Of a DNA stretch of 64,000 nucleotides, positions 26,293 to 35,170 are shown piece by piece. Under the pieces are notes generated by a model. It was not told the DNA's origin. It saw only the letters and a list, made by a program, of their open reading frames with translations, and did no database searches. This DNA is from Chitinophaga filiformis (GTDB taxonomy: Bacteria > Bacteroidota > Bacteroidia > Chitinophagales > Chitinophagaceae): positions 186,001 through 250,000 of the forward strand of contig NZ_FNBN01000006.1 of the NCBI RefSeq assembly GCF_900102545.1, read 5' to 3'. Each line of letters opens with the position of its first letter. Within the stretch, counting starts at the first letter, position 1. A program made the translations under genes and the position numbers.

Positions 26293-27003
26293 TCAAAGTA
26301 CACGGCTTACTTCGCTTTCTATCACAAGACGTAAACCTTTGCCATGAATAGTTTCAAGTTTAATTGTATTATCAAGTTTGAAGTGCTTGCGTATACGTGT
26401 GAGATAAACATCCATACTACGACCGGTAAAGAAATCATCATTCCCCCAAACGCTGAGTAAAATGCCTTCTCTTTTCAACCTCTTGTTAGGGTTGTCGCAA
26501 AGGAACTTCAGCAATTCAGCTTCTTTTGGCGGCAGGTTAATAGTCTGACAGGTTGGAGGATGATAGATCTTGAATTCACTATAGTTGAAGATCAGGGATC
26601 CAAGTTTAAAAACAATTTGTTTATCATTTTGCAAGAGACGGCTCCTTTTCATAAAAACGTCCATGCGGCAGAGCAATTCTTCCATATTGAATGGCTTTAC
26701 CAGATAGTCATCACCGCCACATTCAAAGCCATTAAGCTTATCCTGCTCCATATATCGCGAAGTAGTAAAAATGATAGGAATATTATCATTTCTGTCCCTG
26801 ATCTCTCTTGCCAGTGTGAACCCATCCATACCCGGCATTACGACGTCGAGCAGACAGATATCAAATGGTCTTTCCTGGAAGGTATTCCAGCCCTCCTCCC
26901 CATCTGAACAATGCACAACCAGGTATCCCGCCTTCTCCAGGTGGCTCTTGATAACTTTGGCAAAAAAATGATCATCTTCTACTAACAGAACTCCTGCTTT
27001 CAT
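26293..27003 (-). CDS. OmpR/PhoB-family response regulator (orphan)
   Basis: The 236-residue protein has a receiver domain (residues 1-120) with the acidic pair E9-D10-D11, phospho-acceptor D53 in CLLDVVMPGMDG, the FTTSR threonine and K in DDYLVKPF. A winged-helix DNA-binding domain follows (about 135-236), with LPPKEAELLKFLCDNPNKRLKREGILLSVWG and the recognition helix RSMDVYLTRIRKHFK. It resembles RprY of Bacteroides. No histidine kinase gene is adjacent. It converges on yebC. Confidence 0.88.
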   Translation of the reverse strand: MKAGVLLVEDDHFFAKVIKSHLEKAGYLVVHCSDGEEGWNTFQERPFDICLLDVVMPGMDGFTLAREIRDRNDNIPIIFTTSRYMEQDKLNGFECGGDDYLVKPFNMEELLCRMDVFMKRSRLLQNDKQIVFKLGSLIFNYSEFKIYHPPTCQTINLPPKEAELLKFLCDNPNKRLKREGILLSVWGNDDFFTGRSMDVYLTRIRKHFKLDNTIKLETIHGKGLRLVIESEVSRVL

Positions 27004-27374
27004 AAACGGATTTGGGTTGATGGTTAATTAGAAGTCATTCCTGACAAGCCCTAACAAAATGACGAATTATTAACTATTAACGTGGACTAAATGTTTATCC
27101 AATTTAGTTTTATTCTTTTAAATTTTGGCTGCACAACACCTATTATCTTCATTCATTTCGTTCATTCCTGACCAAACGAAAAATAAGCATGTCTAATATA
27201 TTAATTATCATCTACAATAGAAAATAACATTTGGTTAATGTTATTCTCCGCGGCTAAAAACGATCATGTATTAAATAATTATTCAATTATAATTTAATTG
27301 ATTTATCATGAAAGTATTTCATAATATTTGTATACTGCATTAACATCTTCTTAAACCTACAACCTACACTGAAA
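27004..27374. other. AT-rich intergenic region
   Basis: Strongly AT-rich with runs such as TATTAATTATCATC and ATTATTCAATTATAATTTAATTGAT. It should hold the response regulator promoter, but no perfect TAnnTTTG box was found near its start. I see no gene. Confidence 0.4.
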
Positions 27375-27406
27375 TGAAAAAACGCAAGGCCGGGAAGCCT
27401 TGCGTT
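27375..27406 (-). terminator. Intrinsic terminator of the E1 gene
   Basis: AACGCAAGGC (27381-27390) and GCCTTGCGTT (27397-27406) form the stem; TTTTTTCATTTC follows on the minus strand. Confidence 0.75.
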
Positions 27407-27430
27407 TCACTTTTTATTATAATCAGTAAA

Positions 27431-29830
27431 CTATTCTTCTACCATTTCCATTACTATCCTGATCACATCTTCCACATTAGGCTTGGAGAAATAATCACCA
27501 TCTGAACCATATGCCGGGCGATGCGCCTGTGCACTTAAGGTTCTCGGTGCTACATCCAGCCATTTATATCCGCCCTGCAACTCCATTACCTGCTGGAACA
27601 TAAAGGCGGTACCGCCACCGGGCACATCTTCGTCAACGAACAGTATCCGGTTAGTTTTCTTTAATGACTCCACTATCTTATGACTTGTGTCAAAAGGTAA
27701 TAGTGTCTGAATATCAATTAGCTCACAGGAAACACCCAGTTTTTCCAATGTATGCATGGCTTCTTCAATCACACGCAGCGTAGATCCGTAAGAAACAATC
27801 GTTATATCAGTACCCTCGTGTATTGTTTCCGGCACACCCAGAGGTACAGTGAAGCTGCCCAGGTTCTGCGGTAATCTCTCTTTAAGCCTGTAACCGTTGA
27901 GAGATTCAATCATCAGTGCAGGCTCATTTGCTGACAGTAAGGTATTATACATACCTGCGGCCTGTACCATATTACGCGGTACGCAAACATTCATGCCCCT
28001 TAAAGATCCGAGGATCATACTCATTGGAGAACCAGAATGCCAGATACCTTCCAGGCGATGACCTCTCGTACGCACAATGATCGGGCAATACTGGATACCT
28101 TTTGTCCGGTACTGCAGGCAGGCCACATCGTCACTGAGTGGTTGCAGACCATATATCAGATAATCGAGGTATTGTATTTCGGCGATCGGACGAAGTCCCC
28201 TGAGCGCCATACCGATACCCTGCCCCATAATAGTCAACTCGCGTATACCTGTATCAAAGATCCGCTGCGCGCCATGCTTCTGCTGCAAGCCGGCAAATCC
28301 CTGGTTTACGTCTCCTATTTTACCCACATCTTCACCAAATGCGAATACCTTAGGATTATTTTCTATCAGCTGGTCAAAGTATTTATTTAATACTTCATAT
28401 CCATTTACAGTGGCTGAATCTTCACTATATACTGCAGGCACTATTGGCACATTCGATACAGCGTTTACTCCTTCTGCATACAGCAGAGAGTTATAATTTT
28501 CCCTCTCCTGGCTGAGCAGGCCTTCATAAAACCTTTTCAGCGCATCCAATGCAGGCGCTTTTACTTTCTTATGATAAACCAATATAGTAGAGGCGGTTCT
28601 GAGCACATCCCGTCTCAGTGGTTCGCGGTTTACCTGCAACTCATGCAGCAGATTATTTACCATTGCAGCATCTACCTCTGGCAAAGCAGCTACTGCCTGA
28701 CCAAGTGTTATCAACTGCTGTATCTGTTGACGGATAGGCGTGATATATTTCTCCCATGCATTTTTACGTGCATCCTGTGCTACTGTTTTGGCCTCAGCTT
28801 CTATAGATAGCAGCGTGGCTTCGTCTGCCAGTGCATTTTCCAGGATCCACTGCCGCATCTGGTAATTACAGTCGAATTCCTTCTCCCATGCCAGGCGTTC
28901 TTTATTCTTATATCGCTCATGAGATCCACTGGTAGAATGCCCCTGTGGCTGGGTCATTTCCTCAACATGGAACAATGCTGGTATATGCGTCTCCCGTATC
29001 TTTCTGATGCCGGTTTCAAACACTTCACACATCATGGCATAATCCCATCCCTTCACATTATATATATCAAAACCGTTTGAGTCTTCCGTTTTACGGAAAC
29101 CTTCAAGGGCGGCACTGATGGAGTTTTTAGTGGTCTGATATTCCTTCGGAACTGAGATACCATAACCATCATCCCATACGAATACTGCTAAGGGCACCTG
29201 TAATACTCCGGCAGCATTCATTGTTTCCCAAAAATGACCTTCAGACGTAGAAGCGTCTCCTATAGTAGCAAAACAAACCTCATTACCGTTATTAGATAGC
29301 TTTGTGAATTCCTTTAACACTTCCACATCCCGGAAAAGCTTGGATGCGAAAGCCAGTCCCAGTGCACGCGGCATCTGCGCAGCAGTGGGAGACATATCGG
29401 TAGCGGTATTCTTAATTTGCGTAAGATCCAGCCAGTTACCATCCTTCCCTAGGTTTGGCGTCGCGAAGTGGGAATTCATCTGGCGTCCACCTGAAAATGG
29501 CTCATTGGCCAGATCAGGATCGGCATACATCTGCGAAAAGAATTGTTCTGGTGTGGCAATACCACTGGCAAAAGCAAAGGTCTGATCCCGGTAGTAACCT
29601 GAGCGAAAGTCTCCAGGCTTGAAATACTTGGCCATGGCGATCTGAGCCACCTCTTTTCCATCTCCGAAAATACCAAACTTGGCCTTGCCTGTAAGCACTT
29701 CCTTACGGGCCAGCAGACTAACTTCCCTGCTTTCGCAAGCCAGGCGGTAATCATCCAGTACTTCCTTCCGAAATTCATCGAATGACAACCGGCTTTCCGT
29801 ATTCATAGTCAGTTCATTGTTTTCTATCAT
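27431..29830 (-). CDS. Fused alpha/beta 2-oxoacid dehydrogenase E1 component
   Basis: The 799-residue protein fuses both E1 subunits. The alpha half (to about residue 380) has the thiamine diphosphate motif GDASTSEGHFWETMNAAG with the closing VFVWDDGYGISV, and HVEEMTQPQGHSTSGSHERY. The beta half (from about 460) has FAFGEDVGKIGDVNQGFAGLQ, FDTGIRELTIMGQGIGMALRGLRPIAE and IDIQTLLPFD. It decarboxylates a branched-chain or similar 2-oxoacid and passes the acyl group to a lipoyl E2. The fused form is common in Bacteroidota. E2 and E3 genes are not adjacent. Promoter TACTTTTG at 29848-29855. Confidence 0.9.
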   Translation of the reverse strand: MIENNELTMNTESRLSFDEFRKEVLDDYRLACESREVSLLARKEVLTGKAKFGIFGDGKEVAQIAMAKYFKPGDFRSGYYRDQTFAFASGIATPEQFFSQMYADPDLANEPFSGGRQMNSHFATPNLGKDGNWLDLTQIKNTATDMSPTAAQMPRALGLAFASKLFRDVEVLKEFTKLSNNGNEVCFATIGDASTSEGHFWETMNAAGVLQVPLAVFVWDDGYGISVPKEYQTTKNSISAALEGFRKTEDSNGFDIYNVKGWDYAMMCEVFETGIRKIRETHIPALFHVEEMTQPQGHSTSGSHERYKNKERLAWEKEFDCNYQMRQWILENALADEATLLSIEAEAKTVAQDARKNAWEKYITPIRQQIQQLITLGQAVAALPEVDAAMVNNLLHELQVNREPLRRDVLRTASTILVYHKKVKAPALDALKRFYEGLLSQERENYNSLLYAEGVNAVSNVPIVPAVYSEDSATVNGYEVLNKYFDQLIENNPKVFAFGEDVGKIGDVNQGFAGLQQKHGAQRIFDTGIRELTIMGQGIGMALRGLRPIAEIQYLDYLIYGLQPLSDDVACLQYRTKGIQYCPIIVRTRGHRLEGIWHSGSPMSMILGSLRGMNVCVPRNMVQAAGMYNTLLSANEPALMIESLNGYRLKERLPQNLGSFTVPLGVPETIHEGTDITIVSYGSTLRVIEEAMHTLEKLGVSCELIDIQTLLPFDTSHKIVESLKKTNRILFVDEDVPGGGTAFMFQQVMELQGGYKWLDVAPRTLSAQAHRPAYGSDGDYFSKPNVEDVIRIVMEMVEE

Positions 29831-29847
29831 GCCTCTTGGTTAAAGTA

Positions 29848-29855
29848 CAAAAGTA
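29848..29855 (-). promoter_or_regulatory. -7 box TACTTTTG for the E1 gene
   Basis: Perfect TAnnTTTG match 18-25 bases before the E1 ATG at 29830. Confidence 0.55.
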
Positions 29856-29973
29856 AGGTTAATTATAGTTAATTATACAGTTGCAAAACGTTTGAAAATG
29901 TAACGCATAAAATAATTTGATTTTTTTTAATAAGATTTTAATAAATTCTTTGGTGACACATCGTTTTTGGCTG

Positions 29974-29981
29974 TAAATTTG
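29974..29981 (+). promoter_or_regulatory. -7 box TAAATTTG for the DUF1573 gene
   Basis: Perfect TAnnTTTG match 58 bases before the preferred ATG at 30039. Confidence 0.5.
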
Positions 29982-30038
29982 TTACTAAGTTAAACGATGA
30001 TCTATTTTTTAACCAATCGTTTTAAAACCACATTATAC

Positions 30039-30431
30039 ATGAAAAAATTTATCTTATCCCTATTTGCGAGCATGCTGTTAACCACTGCTCTCTGGGCGCA
30101 AACACAGACCGGTAATCCTGTTGATGCAAAAGTGAAATTCAAACAGGAAACTATTGATTTTGGTAAAACTAAACTGAACAAACCAGTATCAGTTGATTTC
30201 GAATTTACCAATACTACAAAAGAACCTGTTTTGATTGAAACAGCACGTGCGAGCTGTGGTTGTACAACCCCTAGCTGGACTAAAGAACCAATCCTGCCAG
30301 GCAAGAAAGGCAAAGTTACCGCCAATTATTCCGCCAACAGCGTAGGTCAGCAGAACAAAACTGTTTGGGTAAGGTTAAAAGGTGTTGATCAGGACAAAGA
30401 ACTGCATCTGACTGGTACTGTTGAGAACTAA
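30039..30431 (+). CDS. DUF1573 exported protein
   Basis: The 130-residue protein begins MKKFILSLFASMLLTTALWAQ, a clean signal peptide, which is why I prefer this ATG over the upstream one at 29997. The rest is one DUF1573 domain, an Ig-like fold: FKQETIDFGKTKLNKPVSVDFEF, then the conserved RASCGCTTPSWTKEP and ILPGKKGKVTANYS. DUF1573 proteins are very common in Bacteroidota; their role is unknown but they are secreted or periplasmic. Single gene with promoter and terminator. Confidence 0.85.
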   Translation: MKKFILSLFASMLLTTALWAQTQTGNPVDAKVKFKQETIDFGKTKLNKPVSVDFEFTNTTKEPVLIETARASCGCTTPSWTKEPILPGKKGKVTANYSANSVGQQNKTVWVRLKGVDQDKELHLTGTVEN

Positions 30432-30454
30432 TTACTACAGATACTAACCGTCAT

Positions 30455-30490
30455 AAAAAAGCCTTACAGTTCTAGCTGTAAGGCTTTTTT
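30455..30490 (+). terminator. Intrinsic terminator after the DUF1573 gene
   Basis: AAAGCCTTACAG and CTGTAAGGCTTT form a 12-bp stem around TTCTAG, followed by TTTTTT... on the plus strand. Confidence 0.85.
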
Positions 30491-30551
30491 GTTGCCGACC
30501 TGCTGATTCCACACTGAAATTAACTGAGCCCGTAGATCCCCTAATATCTAC

Positions 30552-30559
30552 TACCTTTG
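30552..30559 (+). promoter_or_regulatory. -7 box TACCTTTG for the aminotransferase
   Basis: Perfect TAnnTTTG match 24 bases before the ATG at 30583. Confidence 0.55.
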
Positions 30560-30582
30560 TATACTCAAAATCAAGACAATAT

Positions 30583-31809
30583 ATGCCTACCATTAGTAAG
30601 AGAGGGGAACAAATGCCACCTTCTCCTATCAGGAAATTGGTTCCTTATGCAGAAGCAGCTAAGAAGAGAGGAACCAGGGTCTATCACCTCAATATCGGGC
30701 AACCGGATATTGAAACACCAAAACCGGTATTGGATGCAGTCCGTCACTCCGACTTCACCATACTTGAATACAGTCATAGCGCAGGAAATGAAAGTTATCG
30801 CCGTAAACTGGTTACTTATTATGAGCGTTTTGGTATCAGACTGAATCACCAACAGATCATTGTAACTACCGGCGGCTCAGAAGCCATCCTCTTCGCTTTT
30901 ATGGCCTGCCTCGATGCAGGAGATGAGGTGCTTGTGCCTGAGCCTTTCTACGCCAACTACAACGGTTTCGCTGTTGAAGCAGGAATACATGTGCGTACTA
31001 TCACATCCAATATAGAAAGCGGATTTGCATTGCCGGCCATGGAAGCTTTTGAAAAGGCGATCACTCCACGGACCAAAGCGATCATGATCTGTAATCCTAA
31101 CAATCCGACTGGCTATCTGTACAGTAAAGAAGAACTTTCTGTACTAAAAGAGCTGTGTCTGAAACATAATCTCTATCTGTTCTCCGACGAAGCTTACAGA
31201 GAGTTTTGCTATACCGGCGAACATTTCTCCGCAATGAACCTGGAAGGCCTGGAAGAGCATGTTATCTTAATGGATACTATTTCCAAGCGTTACAGTGCCT
31301 GTGGGGGGAGAATTGGCGCGCTTGTTACCAAAAATCAGACGGTGCTCGATGCCGTGATGAAATTTGCCCAGGCCAGACTTAGCCCACCTTCATTTGCCCA
31401 GATAGCCGGTGAAGCTGCTGTAGACCTTCCCCTGGATTATTTTGATGAAATAAAGGCTGAATACCTGAGCCGTCGCGATGTGTTGGTTAAAATGTTGAAC
31501 GATATACCAGGCGTATTCTGTCCAAACCCTGGAGGGGCATTCTATGCAATGGCCAGATTACCTATCGACAATGCTGACAAATTTTGCCAATGGCTGCTGG
31601 AATCATTCTCGTATGAACAACAAACTGTAATGCTTGCTCCGGCCACCGGCTTCTATGCCACCAAGGGACTGGGTACAAATGAAGTGCGACTGGCCTATGT
31701 ACTGAACACGGAAGACATCCGGAAGGCGATGATCTGTCTTTCGAAAGCACTGGAAATGTATCCGGGACGTGTCTCTGTTACGGAAGGAGTACTTGAAAAA
31801 GGACATTAA
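30583..31809 (+). CDS. Class I/II aminotransferase (aspartate aminotransferase-like)
   Basis: The 408-residue PLP enzyme shows the class I aminotransferase order: YHLNIGQPDIETP at the N-terminus, TTGGSEAILFAFMA, the CNPNNPTGYLYS motif, SDEAYREFCYTG and the PLP lysine in TISKRYSACGGRIGAL. The C-terminal Arg that binds the substrate carboxylate is expected in NEVRLAYVLN. It probably transfers the amino group of aspartate or an aromatic/branched amino acid. Substrate specificity cannot be read from sequence. Single gene. Confidence 0.88.
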   Translation: MPTISKRGEQMPPSPIRKLVPYAEAAKKRGTRVYHLNIGQPDIETPKPVLDAVRHSDFTILEYSHSAGNESYRRKLVTYYERFGIRLNHQQIIVTTGGSEAILFAFMACLDAGDEVLVPEPFYANYNGFAVEAGIHVRTITSNIESGFALPAMEAFEKAITPRTKAIMICNPNNPTGYLYSKEELSVLKELCLKHNLYLFSDEAYREFCYTGEHFSAMNLEGLEEHVILMDTISKRYSACGGRIGALVTKNQTVLDAVMKFAQARLSPPSFAQIAGEAAVDLPLDYFDEIKAEYLSRRDVLVKMLNDIPGVFCPNPGGAFYAMARLPIDNADKFCQWLLESFSYEQQTVMLAPATGFYATKGLGTNEVRLAYVLNTEDIRKAMICLSKALEMYPGRVSVTEGVLEKGH

Positions 31810-32166
31810 GACAAACGCAATAGTCATATTATTAATAATTCAATATAATATGGTTATTGCATTTTTTCTGGTTTTTGCTTCTAAAAGGCCCTTTTTTTAC
31901 ATTATAAAAAATAATATGTACACTTTTTATTATCAAAATTTGATTTTTTATAGGGGAAAATGTTTTTTACATCAGATTTCTTCGTATATTTGAATCGCGA
32001 AAGGCAGCTAGATTGGTAGTGAGATAACAGTGAAGACAGATAGCAGGAACCAGTTTAGCATAAATTTAACCTTAATAATTTCAAGAAGCGTTTTATAATC
32101 CTGAACTTTGAGTTATTAACAGTTAGAAAAGAATTATCAACTTTTTGTAAAAAAGTTTAAGATATA

Positions 32167-32180
32167 CTAAAACGTTTTAG
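32167..32180. promoter_or_regulatory. LacI-like palindrome CTAAAACGTTTTAG
   Basis: Perfect 14-bp palindrome with a central CG, the shape of LacI/GalR family operators. It lies 10 bases upstream of the -7 box at 32191, in the -33 region. Confidence 0.35.
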
Positions 32181-32234
32181 CTAAATACCTTATTTTTGTA
32201 TCAGTTTTTCATAACGTGGAATTTATAAAGGCAA

Positions 32235-32264
32235 ACGGCTCTGATCACAGAGCCGTATTTTTTT
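32235..32264 (+). terminator. Orphan intrinsic terminator
   Basis: ACGGCTCTG and CAGAGCCGT form a 9-bp stem around ATCA, followed by ATTTTTTT on the plus strand. The nearest plus-strand gene ends 425 bases earlier. Confidence 0.75.
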
Positions 32265-32353
32265 GCCCTATACCCAAATAATATATTGATAACCAATATC
32301 TTGAATAACCTTCCATTCTATTTGCCTCTGCTTTAACCTTTAAAATTGCATAT

Positions 32354-32390
32354 AAAAAAAGAGGCGACCTGTAATAGGACCGCCTCTTTT
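32354..32390 (-). terminator. Intrinsic terminator of carA
   Basis: AAAAGAGGCG (32357-32366) pairs with CGCCTCTTTT (32381-32390); a T-run follows on the minus strand. Confidence 0.8.
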
Positions 32391-32409
32391 AAATTTATCT
32401 CAGGAAGAT

Positions 32410-33519
32410 TTACATGTTCTCTTTGATCATATTAAAGAAGTCATCGAACAGATAACGACTATCATATGGGCCCGGAGTTGATTCCGGATGGTACTGTACA
32501 GAAAATGCTGGCTTATTCTTAATACGGATACCTTCTATTGAAGAATCATTCAGGTTCACGTGAGTTACTTCTACCGTCTGGCTGGCAGCTATTGCCTTCG
32601 GATCCACAGCAAAACCGTGGTTTTGGGTAGTGATTTCACAACGTCCTGTTGCCAGGTTCTTAACTGGATGGTTCAGACCGCGGTGCCCATGATGCATTTT
32701 ATAGGTAGGAATATCATTGGCTAGTGCCAGCAGCTGATGTCCAAGGCAAATGCCAAACATAGGCTTGTTGGCATTCAGGATCTTTTTAACTGTATCAACC
32801 GCATATTTCAAAGGAGCCGGATCACCAGGACCATTTGAAATGAAATAGGCATTTGGTTTGAACTTTTCACACTCTTCAAAAGGAGTATCTGTAGGGAATA
32901 CCTGCAGATAGGCACCTTTCTCGGATAAGCATTTCAACATATTCCTTTTCACCCCATTGTCCAGTACCGCGATACGGATATCTGCGGCCGGATCCCCCAC
33001 ATTGTATGTTTCTTTGGTAGATACTTCAGCACACAGCGCCAGTCCCTCCATAGAAGGCACTTTCTTCAATTCGGCCTTCAGCTGTTCAACATCCAGGATC
33101 TCGGAAGAAATAATACAGTTCATCGCTCCTTTGCTACGGATGTGTGCAACCAGGGCCCTGGTATCTACATCATAAATGGCCACCAGATTATTCTCAACCA
33201 GGAACTTCTCCAGTGATCCGTCAGCCATCTGACGGGAATAATTATATGCGATGTTCTTACATATCAATCCACTGATCTTCACACTGTCACTCTCCACATC
33301 GTCTTTCTTCACACCATAGTTACCTACGTAACAGTTATTCATGATCAGTACCTGCCCTTTATATGAAGGATCCGTAAATACTTCCTGGTATCCTGTCATT
33401 CCAGTGTTAAAACATAATTCACCGGCGGCGGTGCCAATTTTACCAAAAGCTTTTCCCTGATATACCGTACCGTCGTCTAACAACAGTATGGCTGGCTGGA
33501 TCGATCTAGTCTGAGGCAT
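32410..33519 (-). CDS. carA: Carbamoyl-phosphate synthase small subunit
   Basis: The 369-residue protein has the CarA N-terminal domain (AILLLDDGTVYQGKAFGKIG, GMTGYQEVFTDPSYKGQ) and a C-terminal class I glutamine amidotransferase with the nucleophile in GICLGHQLLALA, the HHGHRGLNHPVKN segment and the His/Glu pair in VQYHPESTPGP. It supplies ammonia to CarB for pyrimidine and arginine synthesis. carB is not in the window. A TAACTTTG box lies at 33548-33555, so it is transcribed apart from the ribosomal operon. Confidence 0.95.
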   Translation of the reverse strand: MPQTRSIQPAILLLDDGTVYQGKAFGKIGTAAGELCFNTGMTGYQEVFTDPSYKGQVLIMNNCYVGNYGVKKDDVESDSVKISGLICKNIAYNYSRQMADGSLEKFLVENNLVAIYDVDTRALVAHIRSKGAMNCIISSEILDVEQLKAELKKVPSMEGLALCAEVSTKETYNVGDPAADIRIAVLDNGVKRNMLKCLSEKGAYLQVFPTDTPFEECEKFKPNAYFISNGPGDPAPLKYAVDTVKKILNANKPMFGICLGHQLLALANDIPTYKMHHGHRGLNHPVKNLATGRCEITTQNHGFAVDPKAIAASQTVEVTHVNLNDSSIEGIRIKNKPAFSVQYHPESTPGPYDSRYLFDDFFNMIKENM

Positions 33520-33547
33520 GCTTATTTTTTCGTTTTAAAAAATCGTG

Positions 33548-33555
33548 CAAAGTTA
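33548..33555 (-). promoter_or_regulatory. -7 box TAACTTTG for carA
   Basis: Perfect TAnnTTTG match about 30 bases before the carA ATG. Confidence 0.55.
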
Positions 33556-33614
33556 TTGAATAAAAGATTAACTATCGAGATTTCTACCGATTAATTGTTA
33601 ATCTTTACCCTCAA

Positions 33615-34442
33615 TTATTTGACATGAATCGATTTTATAATACGATGTGCAGCAGTTGCAGCAGTAGTGTCATCCTCCCGGTAACGGATCCCTATTTCCC
33701 AGCGGTGTGGACCTTTTACAAGTAATAAGTTGCAGAAAGCAAGCCTGATGCCGCTTTTATAGTTATAGCTACCTTCTTGTAATAAAGCAGACATCCCACT
33801 TTGTGTGATGGTATCTGTCTTATATTGAAGGTCGGAAATCTCCTCGTTCTTTTTCATCTCTGTCGCGGTAGCAGCCCCTGCAATCTCCAAATCGTTGGAC
33901 ACATTTGGCCGGAAGCTATACAATTTTACTTCCACCTGCATCCCCTCTTCCACCCTGTTCCTGTAACACTTGGCATATTCGACGAATTGAGCCACTTCCG
34001 GAGCCAATGGCTTGTCGTTCACCCCAAGATGCATTGGTGTACTTATTTCAATCATTTGCCGCCCAATTTTGGCTGTTTCCCACGAAGAATACAACCACGA
34101 CTTGTTTATCTTCGGATAGATCAGGTTGAATACGACACGTTTGCCGATATATCCACCAGCTACTGCCGCCAGGCCTATTATCAGTATTATAGTTATGATA
34201 GCTCCGCGCCGGCCAGCCCATTTCAGATACTTCTGTTGCAGTTCACCAAGAGAATTCGTCCTGGCTTTTTTGGGTTTTACTCCTTTTTCCCGCTGGAAGT
34301 CTTCGAAGCTGCCTTCAGGGCTTTTCAACTTCCATTCAGCATAGTTGGTAGGCAGTTTTTTGCCACATTCAGCGCAAAAGGTGAGAAACTCTGATTTGAG
34401 CTCATTGTAATGCCCACAGCTTTTACATTTCAGGTAAATCAT
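33615..34442 (-). CDS. Zinc-ribbon membrane protein of unknown function
   Basis: I do not recognise the family. The 275 residues start with a zinc ribbon (C6-x2-C9 ... C23-x2-C26), followed by a basic linker, a single membrane helix at about residues 81-100 (AIITIILIIGLAAVAGGYIG) and a 170-residue domain that would face outward. The last has no catalytic motif that I can see. The gene lies between rplQ and carA on the same strand, but after the rplQ terminator. Confidence 0.7.
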   Translation of the reverse strand: MIYLKCKSCGHYNELKSEFLTFCAECGKKLPTNYAEWKLKSPEGSFEDFQREKGVKPKKARTNSLGELQQKYLKWAGRRGAIITIILIIGLAAVAGGYIGKRVVFNLIYPKINKSWLYSSWETAKIGRQMIEISTPMHLGVNDKPLAPEVAQFVEYAKCYRNRVEEGMQVEVKLYSFRPNVSNDLEIAGAATATEMKKNEEISDLQYKTDTITQSGMSALLQEGSYNYKSGIRLAFCNLLLVKGPHRWEIGIRYREDDTTAATAAHRIIKSIHVK

Positions 34443-34562
34443 AAGATATAGAGAGATTTTTATAAACCGGATCTTCCCGTATAATTTCTAAATACAAGCA
34501 CGATATTACAAAAAAATATAATTAAACTATACTATGCTTCCGCATCAGGCTGGAGATCAGGT

Positions 34563-34594
34563 AAAAAAAAAATCCCGGAGTAATCTCCGGGATT
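34563..34594 (-). terminator. Terminator at the end of the ribosomal supercluster
   Basis: AATCCCGGAG and CTCCGGGATT form a perfect 10-bp stem around TAAT, followed on the minus strand by TTTTTTTTTAC. It lies just after rplQ. Confidence 0.85.
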
Positions 34595-34618
34595 CTTATG
34601 AATTGAAACAAACTGATA

Positions 34619-35101
34619 TTATTCAGCTGCTTTTTCTTCAGTTGCTGCAGTGCCTTCTTCAGTAGCTTTTTTCTTGCTACCACCAGCACGACGAGTTTTC
34701 TTGGCAGGAGCTGCTTCTTTCTCAACTTTACCACCATAGATCTCATTAAAGTCAACCAGTTCGATCAGCGCAGTTTCGGCGTTGTCACCAACACGTTTAC
34801 CTAACTTGATGATACGGGTATAACCACCAGGACGGTTAGCAATCTTTTCGCTGATAGCACCGAACAATTCCTTGATAGACTCTTTATCCTGCAGATAGCT
34901 GAACACAATCCTACGGTTGTGGGTAGAATCGCTCTTTGCTCTTGTCAGCAAAGGCTCAATGTATACACGCAGTGACTTGGCTTTAGCCAGAGTTGTAGTG
35001 ATACGTTTGTGCTTGATCAACTCCATTGCAAGGTTAGCCATCAGGCTCTTGCGGTGTGCGGCAGTTCTGCCGAGGTGGTTTAATTTTACTCCGTGACGCA
35101 T
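34619..35101 (-). CDS. rplQ: 50S ribosomal protein L17
   Basis: The first 115 or so residues are the L17 core (MRHGVKLNHLGRTAAHRKSL, then ITTTLAKAKSLRVYIEPLLT and GGYTRIIKLGKRVGDNAETALIEL). The C-terminal 45 residues are an Ala/Lys/Glu-rich, probably disordered extension (KEAAPAKKTRR, then ATEEGTAATEEKAAE), common in Bacteroidota L17. It is the last gene of the alpha operon, 69 bases after rpoA, followed by a strong terminator. Confidence 0.96.
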   Translation of the reverse strand: MRHGVKLNHLGRTAAHRKSLMANLAMELIKHKRITTTLAKAKSLRVYIEPLLTRAKSDSTHNRRIVFSYLQDKESIKELFGAISEKIANRPGGYTRIIKLGKRVGDNAETALIELVDFNEIYGGKVEKEAAPAKKTRRAGGSKKKATEEGTAATEEKAAE

Positions 35102-35170
35102 GACGTTTTGTTTTTGATTCCCCTGTACCGTGTCAGGAATTACAGGGTACTTATTTAGATATTAATTCTA

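Larger units (their letters stand above)
31985..32264 (+). ncRNA. Possible small RNA between the aminotransferase gene and carA
   Basis: The 600-base gap 31810-32409 has no gene. A TATATTTG box at 31985-31992 and a TATTTTTG box at 32191-32198 both lie upstream of a plus-strand terminator at 32235-32264 that ends no known gene. A short RNA (about 60 or about 265 bases) could be made. A 14-bp perfect palindrome CTAAAACGTTTTAG (32167-32180) precedes the second box. No conserved RNA family is recognised, so this rests only on the signals. Confidence 0.3.
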
